Below the pieces are notes generated by a model. The model was not told the DNA's origin. It saw only the letters and a program-made list of their open reading frames with translations, and searched no databases. From NCBI RefSeq assembly GCF_904848625.1, contig NZ_CAJHCP010000003.1:610373-674372 (forward strand): DNA of 64,000 bases. Reading direction: 5' to 3'. Positions 45,746 through 55,611 of this stretch are shown here, one piece after another. This DNA is from Paraburkholderia metrosideri (lineage in GTDB: Bacteria > Pseudomonadota > Gammaproteobacteria > Burkholderiales > Burkholderiaceae). The translations under genes were made by a program, and so were the position numbers. Position 1 is the first letter of the stretch, and every line of letters starts with the position of its first letter.

Positions 45746-46330
45746 TTACTTCGGCGCCGCGACAGTGACGAGTGCCGGACGCAGCACCCGGTCGGCGATC
45801 ACGAAGCCTTTTTGCAGCACGGCGACGACCGTGTTCGGCTCCTGATCGGCCGGCACCATGGAAATAGCCTGGTGACGATGCGGGTCGAACTTCTCGCCGA
45901 CCGGATTCAGGGCAACGACGCGGCCCTTTTCCAGCGCGCCGGTCAACTGGCGCAACGTGAGTTCGACGCCTTCGCGCACCTTCTGCAGGTCGTCGGACGA
46001 ATGTGCGACGGCGGCTTCGAGGCTGTCGACCACCGGCAGCAAGTGCTCCGCGAAACTCTCGATTGCGAATTTATGAGCCTTCGCAACGTCTTCCTGAGCA
46101 CGGCGGCGCACGTTCTCGGTCTCGGCCTTCGCGCGCAGGAAGCTTTCCTGCAACTCGGCGATCTTCGCCTGAGCTTCGGCGAGCGCGATCTGCTCGGCGC
46201 TTTCCGGCGCCGGCGCACCAGCGTTAGCAGCCGCGTCCTGCTGGGATGCCGCAGCCTCGGCGGCCTGGCGCGCGGTTTCGTCGGCGGGCGTGGGATTCTG
46301 GCTCGTCGGGTTCTCTTGCGTGTTTTCCAT
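45746..46330 (-). CDS. grpE: Nucleotide exchange factor GrpE
   Basis: A 194-residue GrpE that releases ADP from DnaK. A Ala/Gln-rich acidic N-terminus (about 1-45) leads into a long coiled coil (about 48-110, with [20 protein letters not shown]) and a C-terminal beta domain with [15 protein letters not shown] 46330 is chosen because upstream in-frame codons overlap the heat-shock promoter. It is the first gene of the operon. Confidence 0.95.
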   Translation of the reverse strand: MENTQENPTSQNPTPADETARQAAEAAASQQDAAANAGAPAPESAEQIALAEAQAKIAELQESFLRAKAETENVRRRAQEDVAKAHKFAIESFAEHLLPVVDSLEAAVAHSSDDLQKVREGVELTLRQLTGALEKGRVVALNPVGEKFDPHRHQAISMVPADQEPNTVVAVLQKGFVIADRVLRPALVTVAAPK

Positions 46331-46717
46331 GTCGCTGAAAGTCGTTAAAAAGTAAAAGCCAACAGTGGCGGCAGTACGTGAACATAGTGCGATTTGTGCG
46401 TTGCAAAATCGCGACACATCGTTCCACGCAAAGCTGCATAACGAAACGGCAGATGGGGCCGGAAAGACCCATTTCAAGCGGGTCTCCCCGTTCTTTTCAC
46501 ACTGCCGCGATCCAGGCGAAATCCGCCGTTACAACCATTCATGCGGCGCAATCAGATTGAGATTGAGGGAAGCCAGCAAGTGGCCTATGCTCCAATAAAG
46601 CGTCGAAAAAGACACGTTAACCCTAATCTGACGTCTACCTTACCGGCATTTTGCATTACCACCTGATTTACCCGCTTCAAGCCCGTTTCAATACCGAATC
46701 TTCCCAAGGGGAGTACC
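46331..46717. other. Divergent intergenic region grpE/small ORF
   Basis: This 387-base gap holds the sigma-32 promoter of grpE (46451-46478) with a roughly 115-base 5' leader. The rightward half is AT-richer and should carry the promoter of the 53-residue ORF. No other gene is credible. Confidence 0.5.
46451..46478 (-). promoter_or_regulatory. Sigma-32 (RpoH) promoter of the grpE operon
   Basis: On the minus strand the -35 is CTTGAAA (46478-46472), the spacer is 13 bases, and the -10 is CCCCATCT (46458-46451). This matches the sigma-32 consensus CTTGAAA-N13-CCCCATNT at every specified position. Transcription would start near 46444 and read grpE, the thioredoxin gene, dnaK, dnaJ and probably pabBC. 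Confidence 0.92.
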
Positions 46718-46879
46718 GTGAAACTGACCTTTGCAATCGGGGTGGTCGCATTGGTTCTGATTGCGGGCACCACCACAATCTGCATGTCCGGGGCGGTCAA
46801 CGATCACACCACTGAGTACGGCGGTGTGCACGCGACCATTGAGCAGTTGTTCAATCCCCACCAGAAAATCTGTCGATAG
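46718..46879 (+). CDS. Small signal-peptide or membrane peptide, 53 residues
   Basis: A GTG-started ORF with AAGGGGAG five bases upstream. The N-terminus MKLTFAIGVVALVLIAGTTTIC has a basic start and a hydrophobic core, so it is either a Sec/lipoprotein-like signal or a single membrane anchor; Cys22 follows a TTTI stretch that is a poor lipobox. The rest (SGAVNDHTTEYGGVHATIEQ) is polar. Its 3' end overlaps the converging S4 gene by 29 bases. No family recognised; coding support is the ribosome-binding site and the clear N-terminal pattern. Confidence 0.55.
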   Translation: MKLTFAIGVVALVLIAGTTTICMSGAVNDHTTEYGGVHATIEQLFNPHQKICR

Positions 46880-47258
46880 TGCGCCGGTCGCGCTTGGTCG
46901 GGCGCCCGTGCAAAGCGGCGGCCGGCTCGCGATACGTCTTGCGGCGTTCCTGCTCGACCTGCCGCTTCACCTTGCTTTCTTCGGTCTCGGCGTAGAGCGT
47001 CTGTGCGACACTCGCCGGGCCGCGCACGTCGCACACGCCTAGCACTTCCACCTGCCACACAATCCGCTCGATTTCGACCTCGACCAGATCGCCGACCCGC
47101 ACTTCCTTAGCCGGCTTGACGCTGGCTCCGCCGATCAGCACATGGCCTTTGTCGACTGCATCTGCCGCTAGCGAGCGCGTCTTGAAGAAGCGCGCCGCCC
47201 AAAGCCATTTGTCGATGCGCAGCTTCGCGCCCGCTTCGGTTGATATTTTGTAGTTCAT
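46851..47258 (-). CDS. S4-domain RNA-binding protein (Hsp15-like)
   Basis: A 135-residue protein with an S4 RNA-binding domain from about residue 15: [26 protein letters not shown] and [14 protein letters not shown], as in heat-shock protein Hsp15 (HslR), which rescues stalled 50S subunits carrying nascent chains. The C-terminal tail is very basic ([13 protein letters not shown]). ATG 47258 overlaps the hemH stop (ATGA), so it is translated with hemH. Confidence 0.9.
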   Translation of the reverse strand: MNYKISTEAGAKLRIDKWLWAARFFKTRSLAADAVDKGHVLIGGASVKPAKEVRVGDLVEVEIERIVWQVEVLGVCDVRGPASVAQTLYAETEESKVKRQVEQERRKTYREPAAALHGRPTKRDRRTIDRFSGGD

Positions 47259-48337
47259 CCGCCTGCTCCACTCCCACTGGTGTGTGGCACCGGCACGGCC
47301 TGCACAGGCCAGCCCTGCAGATTCTGCGCGACGATTTCGCCGAGCGCGGCGATCCACGGTTGCGAGGCGTTCAGACACGCAATGCGGTGAAACTCCTTGC
47401 CGCCCGCATGCAGAAACTCGTCACGCACTTCCATGCCGATTTCTTCAATCGTTTCGAGGCAGTCGGCAGTGAAACCCGGACAGAACACGTCGGCACGTCG
47501 CACACCCGCTGCACCCAGTTCCTTCAGTGTGGGCGCGGTGTACGGTTGCAGCCATTCAGCCTTGCCGAAACGCGACTGGAAGGTGATGCGGCATTCCACT
47601 GGCGTCAGTTCGAGCGCCTGCATCAGCAACGCGCCGGTCTGCTGGCATTGCTCGTGGTAGGGATCGCCCAGATCGAGCGTGCGCTTGGGCACACCGTGAA
47701 AGCTCAGCACGAGTTTGTCACCCGCAGCGAAATCCGGCCGGCCATGCTGATGCCAATATTGATGCACCTGTGCGGCCAACGCGGCAATGTACGCCGGATG
47801 ATCGGCGTACTGGCGCAGCGTGCGGATTTCCGGCTGATTGCGCATGCGTTTCATCGCGGCGAAAGCGTCATCGAAAGCCGTGGCCGTGGTCGACGACGAG
47901 TATTGCGGATACATAGGCACCAGCAGCACGCGCTCGACACCGGCGAGTTTCAGCTGGTTCAGCATGGCCGGGATGCCTGGCGTGCCATAGCGCATCGCGT
48001 AGTCGACCAGCACCGTGTAGTCGTTCAAATGCAGCAGATGGCGCAAGCCTTCCACCTGCTTTTCCGTATAGACGCGCAATGGCGAGCCTTCCGGCATCCA
48101 GACCGCCGCGTACTTTTTCGCCGAGCTACGACTGCGAAACGGCAAGATCAGCAGACGCAGGATGATCTGCCACAGCAGCGCCGGAATCTCGACCACCCGC
48201 GGATCGGACAGAAACTGCGCGAGATAGCGTCGGACTGCGCGCGGCGTCGGCGCGTCGGGCGTGCCGAGATTGATCAGCAGCACGGCGACACGATGTGACG
48301 TGGCGTTCTGTGAAGGCCGCTCGAGGTCGAAGCGCAT
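47255..48337 (-). CDS. hemH: Ferrochelatase
   Basis: A 360-residue HemH that inserts Fe2+ into protoporphyrin IX, the last step of heme synthesis. Recognised by [45 protein letters not shown] (the metal-site His) and [17 protein letters not shown]. The stop is coupled to the S4 gene. Upstream is hrcA on the same strand after 188 bases. Confidence 0.96.
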   Translation of the reverse strand: MRFDLERPSQNATSHRVAVLLINLGTPDAPTPRAVRRYLAQFLSDPRVVEIPALLWQIILRLLILPFRSRSSAKKYAAVWMPEGSPLRVYTEKQVEGLRHLLHLNDYTVLVDYAMRYGTPGIPAMLNQLKLAGVERVLLVPMYPQYSSSTTATAFDDAFAAMKRMRNQPEIRTLRQYADHPAYIAALAAQVHQYWHQHGRPDFAAGDKLVLSFHGVPKRTLDLGDPYHEQCQQTGALLMQALELTPVECRITFQSRFGKAEWLQPYTAPTLKELGAAGVRRADVFCPGFTADCLETIEEIGMEVRDEFLHAGGKEFHRIACLNASQPWIAALGEIVAQNLQGWPVQAVPVPHTSGSGAGG

Positions 48338-48525
48338 AGGCAGCGGAGGTCACCGCTTGGGGCGGCGAGTCGGATTCAGGAGAGATTCATTATAGCGGCG
48401 CAGGTCGTGCCCGGATCCCCAGGCACCCCTGGCCATTCGGCCGATTGGCAAGCCGCGCGGTCTCGCGCATCATTTGCAACACGGCTTCGACGCGTCCGGC
48501 CTGCTCTCGCAAGGAGCGCCAGGCA

Positions 48526-49545
48526 TTACTGCTGGCTGAGCGTCAGCGAAAGTAGCCGTGCAGTGATGTCGACAATCGGAATCACGCGGTTGTAGGCCAT
48601 ACGGGTGGGTCCGATCACGCCGAGCGTGCCGACGATCTTGCCGTTCACCTCGTACGGCGCGGTGACGACGCTCATTTCTTCGATCGGCACGAGGTTCGAC
48701 TCCCCGCCGATGAAAATCTGCACGCCCGCCGCATGACTCGACACGTCGAGCAACTGAAGGAGACTGGTCTTTTGATCGAACACATCGAACAGCTTGCGCA
48801 GCCGCGCCATGTCCGACGAAAGATCGGCAACTTCGAGCAGATTGCGCTCGCCGGAAATCAGCACGGTCTCGCCGGTATCGGCTTCGTCGGTGCTGGCGGT
48901 GACGGCCGCGTGCATCAGCGTGGTCATGTCGCCGCGCAGTTCGTCGATTTCCTCGCGCAGACGGCGGCGCACGTCGTCGAACGACAGGCCCGCAAAATGC
49001 GCGTTGATGTAATTGGAGGCCTCGACCAGTTGCGACGGCGAGAAGTCACGCTGGGTCGCCATGATGCGGTTCTGCACGTCGCCCTCGGGCGTCACGATGA
49101 TCAGCAGGATGCGCTTGTCGGACAAACGCATGAACTCGATCTGCTTGAAGACGTGGCTGCGCCGCGGCGTAAGAACCACCCCGGCGAACTGCGACAGGCT
49201 GGACAGCACGCTGGCTGCCGCCGCGACGATTTTTTGCGGCTCCCCACCCTGCAGCGTGGTTTTGACGGTGCGCATCACGGCTTCTTCGTCTGCAGCGGAT
49301 TCGACCGTCAGCATCGTGTCGACAAAGAGGCGATAGCCACGCGGGGTGGGAATGCGGCCCGCGGAAGTGTGCGGGCTGATCACGAGCCCCAGGTCCTCGA
49401 GATCGGACATCACGTTGCGGATCGTGGCCGGGCTCAGTTCGAGGCCCGAATAACGTGACAACGTGCGAGAGCCGACCGGCTGACCTTCGGCGATATATCG
49501 CTCAATCAGCGTTTTGAGGAGGGTTTGTGCGCGAGGATCTAGCAT
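48526..49545 (-). CDS. hrcA: Heat-inducible transcription repressor HrcA
   Basis: A 339-residue repressor of groE-type class I heat-shock genes through CIRCE operators. The N-terminal winged helix contains [30 protein letters not shown] (here split by positions 14-43), followed by GAF-like and dimerisation domains. I chose ATG 49545. I found no CIRCE element in this window, so its targets are elsewhere; the local grpE-dnaK operon is under sigma-32 instead. Confidence 0.95.
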   Translation of the reverse strand: MLDPRAQTLLKTLIERYIAEGQPVGSRTLSRYSGLELSPATIRNVMSDLEDLGLVISPHTSAGRIPTPRGYRLFVDTMLTVESAADEEAVMRTVKTTLQGGEPQKIVAAAASVLSSLSQFAGVVLTPRRSHVFKQIEFMRLSDKRILLIIVTPEGDVQNRIMATQRDFSPSQLVEASNYINAHFAGLSFDDVRRRLREEIDELRGDMTTLMHAAVTASTDEADTGETVLISGERNLLEVADLSSDMARLRKLFDVFDQKTSLLQLLDVSSHAAGVQIFIGGESNLVPIEEMSVVTAPYEVNGKIVGTLGVIGPTRMAYNRVIPIVDITARLLSLTLSQQ

Positions 49546-49553
49546 GAGGGAAA

Positions 49554-49559
49554 ATTTTA
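49554..49559 (-). promoter_or_regulatory. Putative -10 element, hrcA (leaderless type)
   Basis: TAAAAT on the minus strand ends eight bases before the hrcA ATG. The intervening TTTCCCTC is pyrimidine-rich and cannot act as a ribosome-binding site. Confidence 0.45.
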
Positions 49560-49743
49560 GCTCAATGACGCGACAACCGCGAGCGCCAGCGGCGCTCACT
49601 CCTGACGAATCTGCCGCCAGTTGTCGGCGCGCATGTCATCAAGGCTTCACCATTCTAACGATAATCGCGACATGCGCTGACAGCCTGTGTGAGCCGGCTC
49701 ACTACCGGGTCTGTCAGCGGTTCTTTTCAGGCCCTACCTATGG

Positions 49744-49749
49744 TGTAAT
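49744..49749 (+). promoter_or_regulatory. Putative -10 element, nadK (leaderless type)
   Basis: TGTAAT ends six bases (GCCGGC) before the nadK ATG. TTCTTT lies 17 bases upstream as a weak -35. No ribosome-binding site is visible. Confidence 0.35.
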
Positions 49750-49755
49750 GCCGGC

Positions 49756-50658
49756 ATGCAAGTGACCAGCCAGTTCAAGACCGTCGCGCTCGTCGGGCGC
49801 AACAATACGCCGGGCATCGGTGAGCCGCTGACCGCGCTCGCCTCGTGCATCGCGAAGCGCGGCTTCGAAGTCGTGTTCGAAGCCGACACCGCAGCCGAAA
49901 TCGGCGTCACCGACTATCCGGCGCTCCGTCCCGCCGAGATCGGCGCGCGCGCCGACGTGGCCGTCGTGCTGGGCGGCGACGGCACGATGCTGGGCATCGG
50001 CCGTCAACTCGCGCCCTACCGCACTCCGCTCATCGGCATCAATCATGGGCGGCTGGGCTTCATTACCGATATCCCGATCTCCGATATGCGCGAGATCGTG
50101 CCGCAAATGCTGGCCGGCAAATTCGAGCGTGAAGAACGTGTGCTGCTCGAAGCGCGGATCATGCGCGGCGGCAATCCGATCTATCACGCGCTGGCCTTCA
50201 ACGACGTGGTGGTCAACCGCAGCGGCTTCTCCGGCATGGCCGAACTGCATGTGTCGGTGGACGGCCGCTTCATGTACAACCAGCGCTCGGACGGGCTGAT
50301 TGTCGCCACGCCGACCGGCTCGACCGCTTACGCGCTGTCGTCGCAGGGGCCGATTCTGCATCCGCAATTGCAGGGCATCGTGCTGGTGCCGATCGCGCCG
50401 CACGCGTTGTCGAACCGCCCTATCGTGCTGCCGGACGACTCGAAAGTGAGCATCCAGATCGTGTCCGGGCGTGAAGTGAACGTCAATTTCGACATGCAGT
50501 CGTTCACGTCGCTCGAGTTGGGCGACACGATCGAGGTGCGCCGCTCGCGTCATACGGTGCCGATGCTGCATCCGGTCGGCTACAGCCATTACGCCACGCT
50601 GCGTAAAAAGCTGCACTGGAACGAATACCCGTCGCACGAAGAAGACCCCAAGCCCTGA
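49756..50658 (+). CDS. nadK: NAD kinase
   Basis: A 300-residue ATP-NAD kinase producing NADP. It shows [12 protein letters not shown] with catalytic Asp75, [12 protein letters not shown], the AFNDVVVNR motif, and [21 protein letters not shown], all typical. It is divergent from hrcA and followed after 75 bases by recN, an arrangement common to many proteobacteria. No Shine-Dalgarno precedes its start. Confidence 0.96.
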   Translation: MQVTSQFKTVALVGRNNTPGIGEPLTALASCIAKRGFEVVFEADTAAEIGVTDYPALRPAEIGARADVAVVLGGDGTMLGIGRQLAPYRTPLIGINHGRLGFITDIPISDMREIVPQMLAGKFEREERVLLEARIMRGGNPIYHALAFNDVVVNRSGFSGMAELHVSVDGRFMYNQRSDGLIVATPTGSTAYALSSQGPILHPQLQGIVLVPIAPHALSNRPIVLPDDSKVSIQIVSGREVNVNFDMQSFTSLELGDTIEVRRSRHTVPMLHPVGYSHYATLRKKLHWNEYPSHEEDPKP

Positions 50659-50733
50659 GCGGCGAAGTAACGCTGGACGCCAACGCAGTCGCCGCTGCCG
50701 GAACCTGAATTTCAAGCTCATCAGACGACTTCC

Positions 50734-52404
50734 ATGCTTCGCCACCTCTCGATACGCGACTTCGTCATCGTCGCCGCGCTCGACCTCGAATTCGACAGCG
50801 GCTTTTCTGTTTTTTCAGGCGAAACCGGCGCCGGCAAATCGATCCTGATCGACGCGCTGGCGCTCGCGCTCGGCGCCCGCGCCGATGCCAACGTCGTACG
50901 CAACGGCGAGAGCCGCGCCGACATCACGGCCGAGTTCGAGACCCATGCGCTGGTTGATCAATGGCTCGACGAGCAGGCGCTCGCCGCAACCGCCGACGAC
51001 GGCCATCACGGCGGCACCGTCATGCTGCGGCGCGTCGTGGATGCCAATGGCCGCTCGCGGGCGTTCATCAATGGCACCGCGGCGACGCTTACGCAGTTGC
51101 GCGAAGTCGGTGAAATGCTGGTGGACATTCACGGCCAGCATGCGCATCAGTTACTCATGCGCCCGGACGCTCAACGCGAATTGTTCGACACTCACGCCGG
51201 CCTTGCCGACACGGCGGCGACCGTCACCCGGGCATGGCGCACGTGGCGCGAGACGGTCCAGGCCGTCGAGCATGCGCAGACACGCGACCGTGAGTTGCAA
51301 CTAGAGCGCGAGCGTCTCGCCTGGCAACTGACCGAACTCGACAAACTGTCGCCGCAACCGGGCGAATGGGAAGAGGTCAACGCCGAGCATCGGCGGCTCT
51401 CGCATTCGGCCAATCTGATCGACGGCGTGCAAGGGGCACTCGGCGCGCTGTCCGAATCGGACGAGGCGATGATCACGCATCTGGCGTCGATCGTGTCGAA
51501 GGTGCGCGATCTCGCGGAAATCGACCCCGCGTTGAACGACGTGCTGGCCGCACTTGAACCCGCTGAAATCCAGCTGCAGGAAGCCGCGTATTCGTTGAGT
51601 CATTACGCGCAACGGCTCGAACTCGATCCGGACCGGCTCGCGCAGGTTGAAAAGCGTCTCGACGCGTTGCACTCGGCGGCACGCAAATTCCGTCTGCAAC
51701 CGGAAACGTTGCCCGATGAACATCAGGCAAGACGCACGCAACTGGCCGCGCTCGACGCCGCAGCGGATCTCGACAGCCTGCACGCCGCCGCGGCCAAGGC
51801 CAAAGAAGCCTTCGTGACTGAAGCAAAGAAACTGTCGAAAGCACGCGCGAAGGCGGGCAACGCATTGGGCGCAGCGGTCACCACCGGCATGCAGGAACTG
51901 TCGATGAAAGGCGGCAGTTTCGAAGTCGCACTAGTGCCGCTGCCCGAAGGCGGTGCACATGGATTGGAACAGGTCGAGTTCCGTGTCGCCGGTCACGCCG
52001 GTGTGCCGCTGCGGCCGCTGGCGAAGGTTGCGTCAGGCGGCGAACTGGCGCGGATCAGTCTGGCGCTCGCGGTCATTGCCAGCGCCGCAAGCCCCACGCC
52101 GACGCTGATCTTCGACGAAGTGGATACCGGAATTGGCGGCGGTGTCGCCGAAGTGGTCGGACGGTTGTTGCATCAGCTTGGACAAGCCCGCCAGGTGTTG
52201 TGCGTGACGCACCTGCCGCAGGTTGCAGCTCGTGGCGACCATCATTTCCAGGTTGCGAAAGCGGGCAATGGCAAAGGCGGCACGGTGAGCAGCGTGACAT
52301 CGCTGGACAAGGCGAGCCGTGTCGAAGAAGTCGCGCGGATGCTCGGCGGTCTCGAAATTACCGCGACGACGCGTAAGCACGCGAAGGAAATGCTGGCGGC
52401 TTAA
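50734..52404 (+). CDS. recN: DNA repair protein RecN
   Basis: A 556-residue SMC-like ATPase that acts in double-strand-break repair. Walker A is GETGAGKSILIDALAL (about residue 30), the central part is a long coiled coil (about 170-370), and the C-terminal half has the signature VASGGELARISLALAV and Walker B TLIFDEVDTGIGG. It lies downstream of nadK. No LexA box was recognised. Confidence 0.95.
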   Translation: MLRHLSIRDFVIVAALDLEFDSGFSVFSGETGAGKSILIDALALALGARADANVVRNGESRADITAEFETHALVDQWLDEQALAATADDGHHGGTVMLRRVVDANGRSRAFINGTAATLTQLREVGEMLVDIHGQHAHQLLMRPDAQRELFDTHAGLADTAATVTRAWRTWRETVQAVEHAQTRDRELQLERERLAWQLTELDKLSPQPGEWEEVNAEHRRLSHSANLIDGVQGALGALSESDEAMITHLASIVSKVRDLAEIDPALNDVLAALEPAEIQLQEAAYSLSHYAQRLELDPDRLAQVEKRLDALHSAARKFRLQPETLPDEHQARRTQLAALDAAADLDSLHAAAAKAKEAFVTEAKKLSKARAKAGNALGAAVTTGMQELSMKGGSFEVALVPLPEGGAHGLEQVEFRVAGHAGVPLRPLAKVASGGELARISLALAVIASAASPTPTLIFDEVDTGIGGGVAEVVGRLLHQLGQARQVLCVTHLPQVAARGDHHFQVAKAGNGKGGTVSSVTSLDKASRVEEVARMLGGLEITATTRKHAKEMLAA

Positions 52405-52469
52405 CAGGTGGACGACCTGGGTTGTCGCGCATCCCGCGTAAGCGGTTGCACAAGCTAAACCACCCATAT

Positions 52470-52496
52470 CCGGGACGGCACCTGATGACGTCCCGG
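52470..52496. terminator. Possible terminator recN/glnE
   Basis: CCGGGACG and CGTCCCGG form an 8-bp stem with an 11-base loop between the converging recN and glnE genes. The following bases are only weakly T-rich, so termination is uncertain. Confidence 0.35.
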
Positions 52497-52621
52497 TCTG
52501 TGTGAAAAGTTGCGGGCCAACACACAAACCGGGATTCGTAGGCGCCCTCTGCGCACCACGTTATGGGCTGAACAACAGCGAAAGCCCGGCCACCGCCTGA
52601 TCAAGCGGCCGGCGTCCACCC

Positions 52622-55426
52622 TCACTCAAACACCCGCCTCCACAACCCCAGCACGACTTCCCGCTCGGTCTTCACCAGCCCGGGGTCGACCCGCGCCTTT
52701 TCCATCCCGTCCAGCCGCAGTTTGTGCTGCAACTTGCGGTACGTGCGATACGCGGCGCCCACCGTTTCCGCCTCCGCTTCGCTCATCAGCCCAAAGCGCG
52801 ACACCTCGCGCAGCAACGCGATGTTCCCCGTGTTGCGGATCAGTTCAGGATCGCTGGCCGCGTGCAGCAACACCCAGTACTGGACGGTAAATTCGATATC
52901 CACCATCCCGCCGCGATCGTGCTTCAGATCGAATAACCCCGGCGTGTGGTTCGGATGTCCCGCCTCGACGCGCTCGCGCATCTCGACGATCTCCTTCGCG
53001 AGCGGTCCGGCCTCGCGCGGCGTGGTCAGCACCTGTTCGCGGATCGCCTCGAATTTCGCGCCGATGTCGACATCGCCCGCACAGAAACGCGCACGGCTCA
53101 GCGCCTGGTGCTCCCAGACCCAGGCGGTGTTAGCCGCATCGCCCTCGCGCAGCTGATAGCGGCGGAACGCGTCCAGATCGGTAACGAGCAACCCCGACTC
53201 GCCGTTCGGCCGCAGCCGCAAGTCGACGTCGAACAGCGTGCCTGCGCCGGTCGCGGTCGTCAGCCACGTGATCAGGCGGCGAGTGTACGTCGCGTAGACA
53301 TCGGCGGCGGCATCGTCAGCATCGTCGTACAGGAAGATCACGTCGAGGTCGGACGCGTAGCCCAACTCCTTGCCGCCCAGCTTGCCGTACGCGATCACCG
53401 CGAAGCGCGGCACCTCGCGATGGCGTTTGGGCAACTGCTTCCAGACCGCTTCGAGCGTGACGTCGAGCACCGCGTCGGCGAGTTCGGACAGCCGGTCGCT
53501 CACATGCTCGACGCTCAGCCTGCCCGCGAGGTCGATCAGCAGAATGCGGAATACTTCGGCCTGGTGCGCATGGCGCAGCAGGTCCATCTGTTGTTCGACG
53601 CCGTCGGCGGCGGCCAGACGCAGGCGCAGCGTGCGCTTGAACTCGGGCCAGTCGAACGGGCTGTTGATCGCTTCATCGTCCAGCAACTCGTCGAGCAATT
53701 GCGGATGGCGAATCAGATAACCCGCCGCCCATCGCGAACCGCCCAGCACCGACAACACCTGATGCAGCGCCTGCGGATATTCGGTCAGCAACGCCAGATA
53801 GGCACCGCGCCGGCTCACGGCTTCGAGCAGGTCGAAGAAGCGCACGACCGTATTGCCCCGCCGCTCGGGCGGCTCCAGCGTGCGCGCCGCTTCCAGCGCC
53901 CGCTGCGCGACGATATCGAAGCGTTGCCGGCTGCGCTCGGCAAGTCCCGTATAGCGCGACGACTGCCATACCGCGCGCAATCGCGTCAGCAGATCGCCAG
54001 GTTCGGCCACGCCGAGTTCGATCAGCCGTGCGCGCAACGCTTCGTCGGCGCTGTCGTCGGCGAGCGCGCTGCTCCAGACCCATGCGGCCGCACCGTCTTC
54101 CGGCGCACCGCAGCCGTCGCGGCCGCTCACCTTGTCGGCGAAAATCTGGTCGAACTGCTGCTCGACGAACTCGCGATGCGCGTCGAGTCTGACCATCAAC
54201 GCCGCGTAGTCGTCGCAGCCCATTGCCTGAGCAAGCGCAACACGTTCCTCGGGATCGACCGGCATTGCGTGAGTCTGTGCATCGTTACGGTATTGCAGAC
54301 GATGCTCCAGCTCGCGCAGAAACCGGTAAGCCTGCGAAAGTTTCACGCACACCGAGGTATCCAGCAGTCCATGCGTGGCCGCGTGCCGCAACACGGCAAG
54401 CGTCGGCCGCACGCGAAAACCCGCATCCTGACCGCCGCGGATCAACTGGAACACCTGCGCGCTAAATTCGATTTCGCGGATACCGCCGCGCCCGAGCTTG
54501 ATGTCGTCGGCCTTGTCGGGCCGCATCGACGCGCGGCGCTGCGCCTCCTGGCGAATCTGTAGATGCAGCGCGCGGATCGCGCTGATCACGCCGAAGTCGA
54601 GATAGCGGCGATAAACGAACGGCGTGACGATCGCGTCGAGTTGCTTCTGCAGGCGCTGCGCCGCGGGGCTGGCGCCTTCGGACACCATCCGGCCTTTGAT
54701 CCACGCATAGCGCTCCCACTCGCGGCCCTGTACGTAGAAATATTCTTCGAGCATGCCGAGACTGCAGACGAGCGGTCCCGAATCGCCGTTCGGCCGCAAA
54801 CGCATGTCGACACGGAACACGTAGCCGTCGGCGGTTACTTCGGCCAGTGCGCCGATCAGGCGTTTGCCGAGACGCGTAAAAAAGTCCTGCGTGGCAATCG
54901 GCGAACGTTGACCGCCCGCTGTCTCACCATCGTCTTCATAAACAAAGATCAGGTCGATATCAGACGACACGTTCAGCTCACGTCCGCCCAGTTTGCCCAT
55001 GCCCACGACGCCGAGCGCGAGCCGCTCGCCCTGCGGGCCGCGCGGCTCGCCGTACAGCGTTTCGAGTTCAGCGGACAGCACCGCGAGCGAGCGCTGGATC
55101 GTCGTTTCCGCAAGATCGGTCATCGCGCCGGTGACTTCGGCAACGTCGGCCTCCCCCGCCAGGTCGCGTTCCATCACCGCGCAAAACACTTCCGTGCGCA
55201 ATTGGCGCAGCGCCCGTTTGAGCGCATCCTCGCTCAACAGCACGCCCGCCACGCCGGCCGCACCCGCGGCCTCGGCGCACAACGCATCGAAGCGCGCGTC
55301 GATACGCTCGCGGCTCAATGGCGCCGACGCAAGCGCCGCGACCTGCGCGACGAGTGGCGGACGGGCCGCGGCGGCACGCGCCGCGTAGTGTGAATAGCTG
55401 GAACTCAGCAGAGTGGCGTCAGTCAT
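52622..55426 (-). CDS. glnE: Glutamine synthetase adenylyltransferase/deadenylase
   Basis: A 934-residue bifunctional enzyme controlling glutamine synthetase by adenylylation. It has two nucleotidyltransferase domains: the N-terminal one with NVSSDIDLIFVYEDDG (about 160) and the C-terminal one with LGYASDLDVIFLYDDAD (about 690), each with the metal-binding Asp pair, plus linker helical domains. The start is taken as ATG 55426, one codon after an in-frame TTG. It is divergent from yhdP. Confidence 0.95.
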   Translation of the reverse strand: MTDATLLSSSYSHYAARAAAARPPLVAQVAALASAPLSRERIDARFDALCAEAAGAAGVAGVLLSEDALKRALRQLRTEVFCAVMERDLAGEADVAEVTGAMTDLAETTIQRSLAVLSAELETLYGEPRGPQGERLALGVVGMGKLGGRELNVSSDIDLIFVYEDDGETAGGQRSPIATQDFFTRLGKRLIGALAEVTADGYVFRVDMRLRPNGDSGPLVCSLGMLEEYFYVQGREWERYAWIKGRMVSEGASPAAQRLQKQLDAIVTPFVYRRYLDFGVISAIRALHLQIRQEAQRRASMRPDKADDIKLGRGGIREIEFSAQVFQLIRGGQDAGFRVRPTLAVLRHAATHGLLDTSVCVKLSQAYRFLRELEHRLQYRNDAQTHAMPVDPEERVALAQAMGCDDYAALMVRLDAHREFVEQQFDQIFADKVSGRDGCGAPEDGAAAWVWSSALADDSADEALRARLIELGVAEPGDLLTRLRAVWQSSRYTGLAERSRQRFDIVAQRALEAARTLEPPERRGNTVVRFFDLLEAVSRRGAYLALLTEYPQALHQVLSVLGGSRWAAGYLIRHPQLLDELLDDEAINSPFDWPEFKRTLRLRLAAADGVEQQMDLLRHAHQAEVFRILLIDLAGRLSVEHVSDRLSELADAVLDVTLEAVWKQLPKRHREVPRFAVIAYGKLGGKELGYASDLDVIFLYDDADDAAADVYATYTRRLITWLTTATGAGTLFDVDLRLRPNGESGLLVTDLDAFRRYQLREGDAANTAWVWEHQALSRARFCAGDVDIGAKFEAIREQVLTTPREAGPLAKEIVEMRERVEAGHPNHTPGLFDLKHDRGGMVDIEFTVQYWVLLHAASDPELIRNTGNIALLREVSRFGLMSEAEAETVGAAYRTYRKLQHKLRLDGMEKARVDPGLVKTEREVVLGLWRRVFE

Positions 55427-55611
55427 CAAGGGTCAGGCTCGCTCGTTGCTTGATAGCGTTATTCAGTTAGCTGCAACACCAGAGAAAGTTAGCCCGGCGC
55501 TCACGGCGAGGCGGCACGTAGACAGGGTTTGCAGGAAGTCCGCCGACGCTTTCTCGTGTGTTACATTTCGTCGTTAATTCGCAAAACTACCATACGCCCA
55601 CCCGCCGCAGC

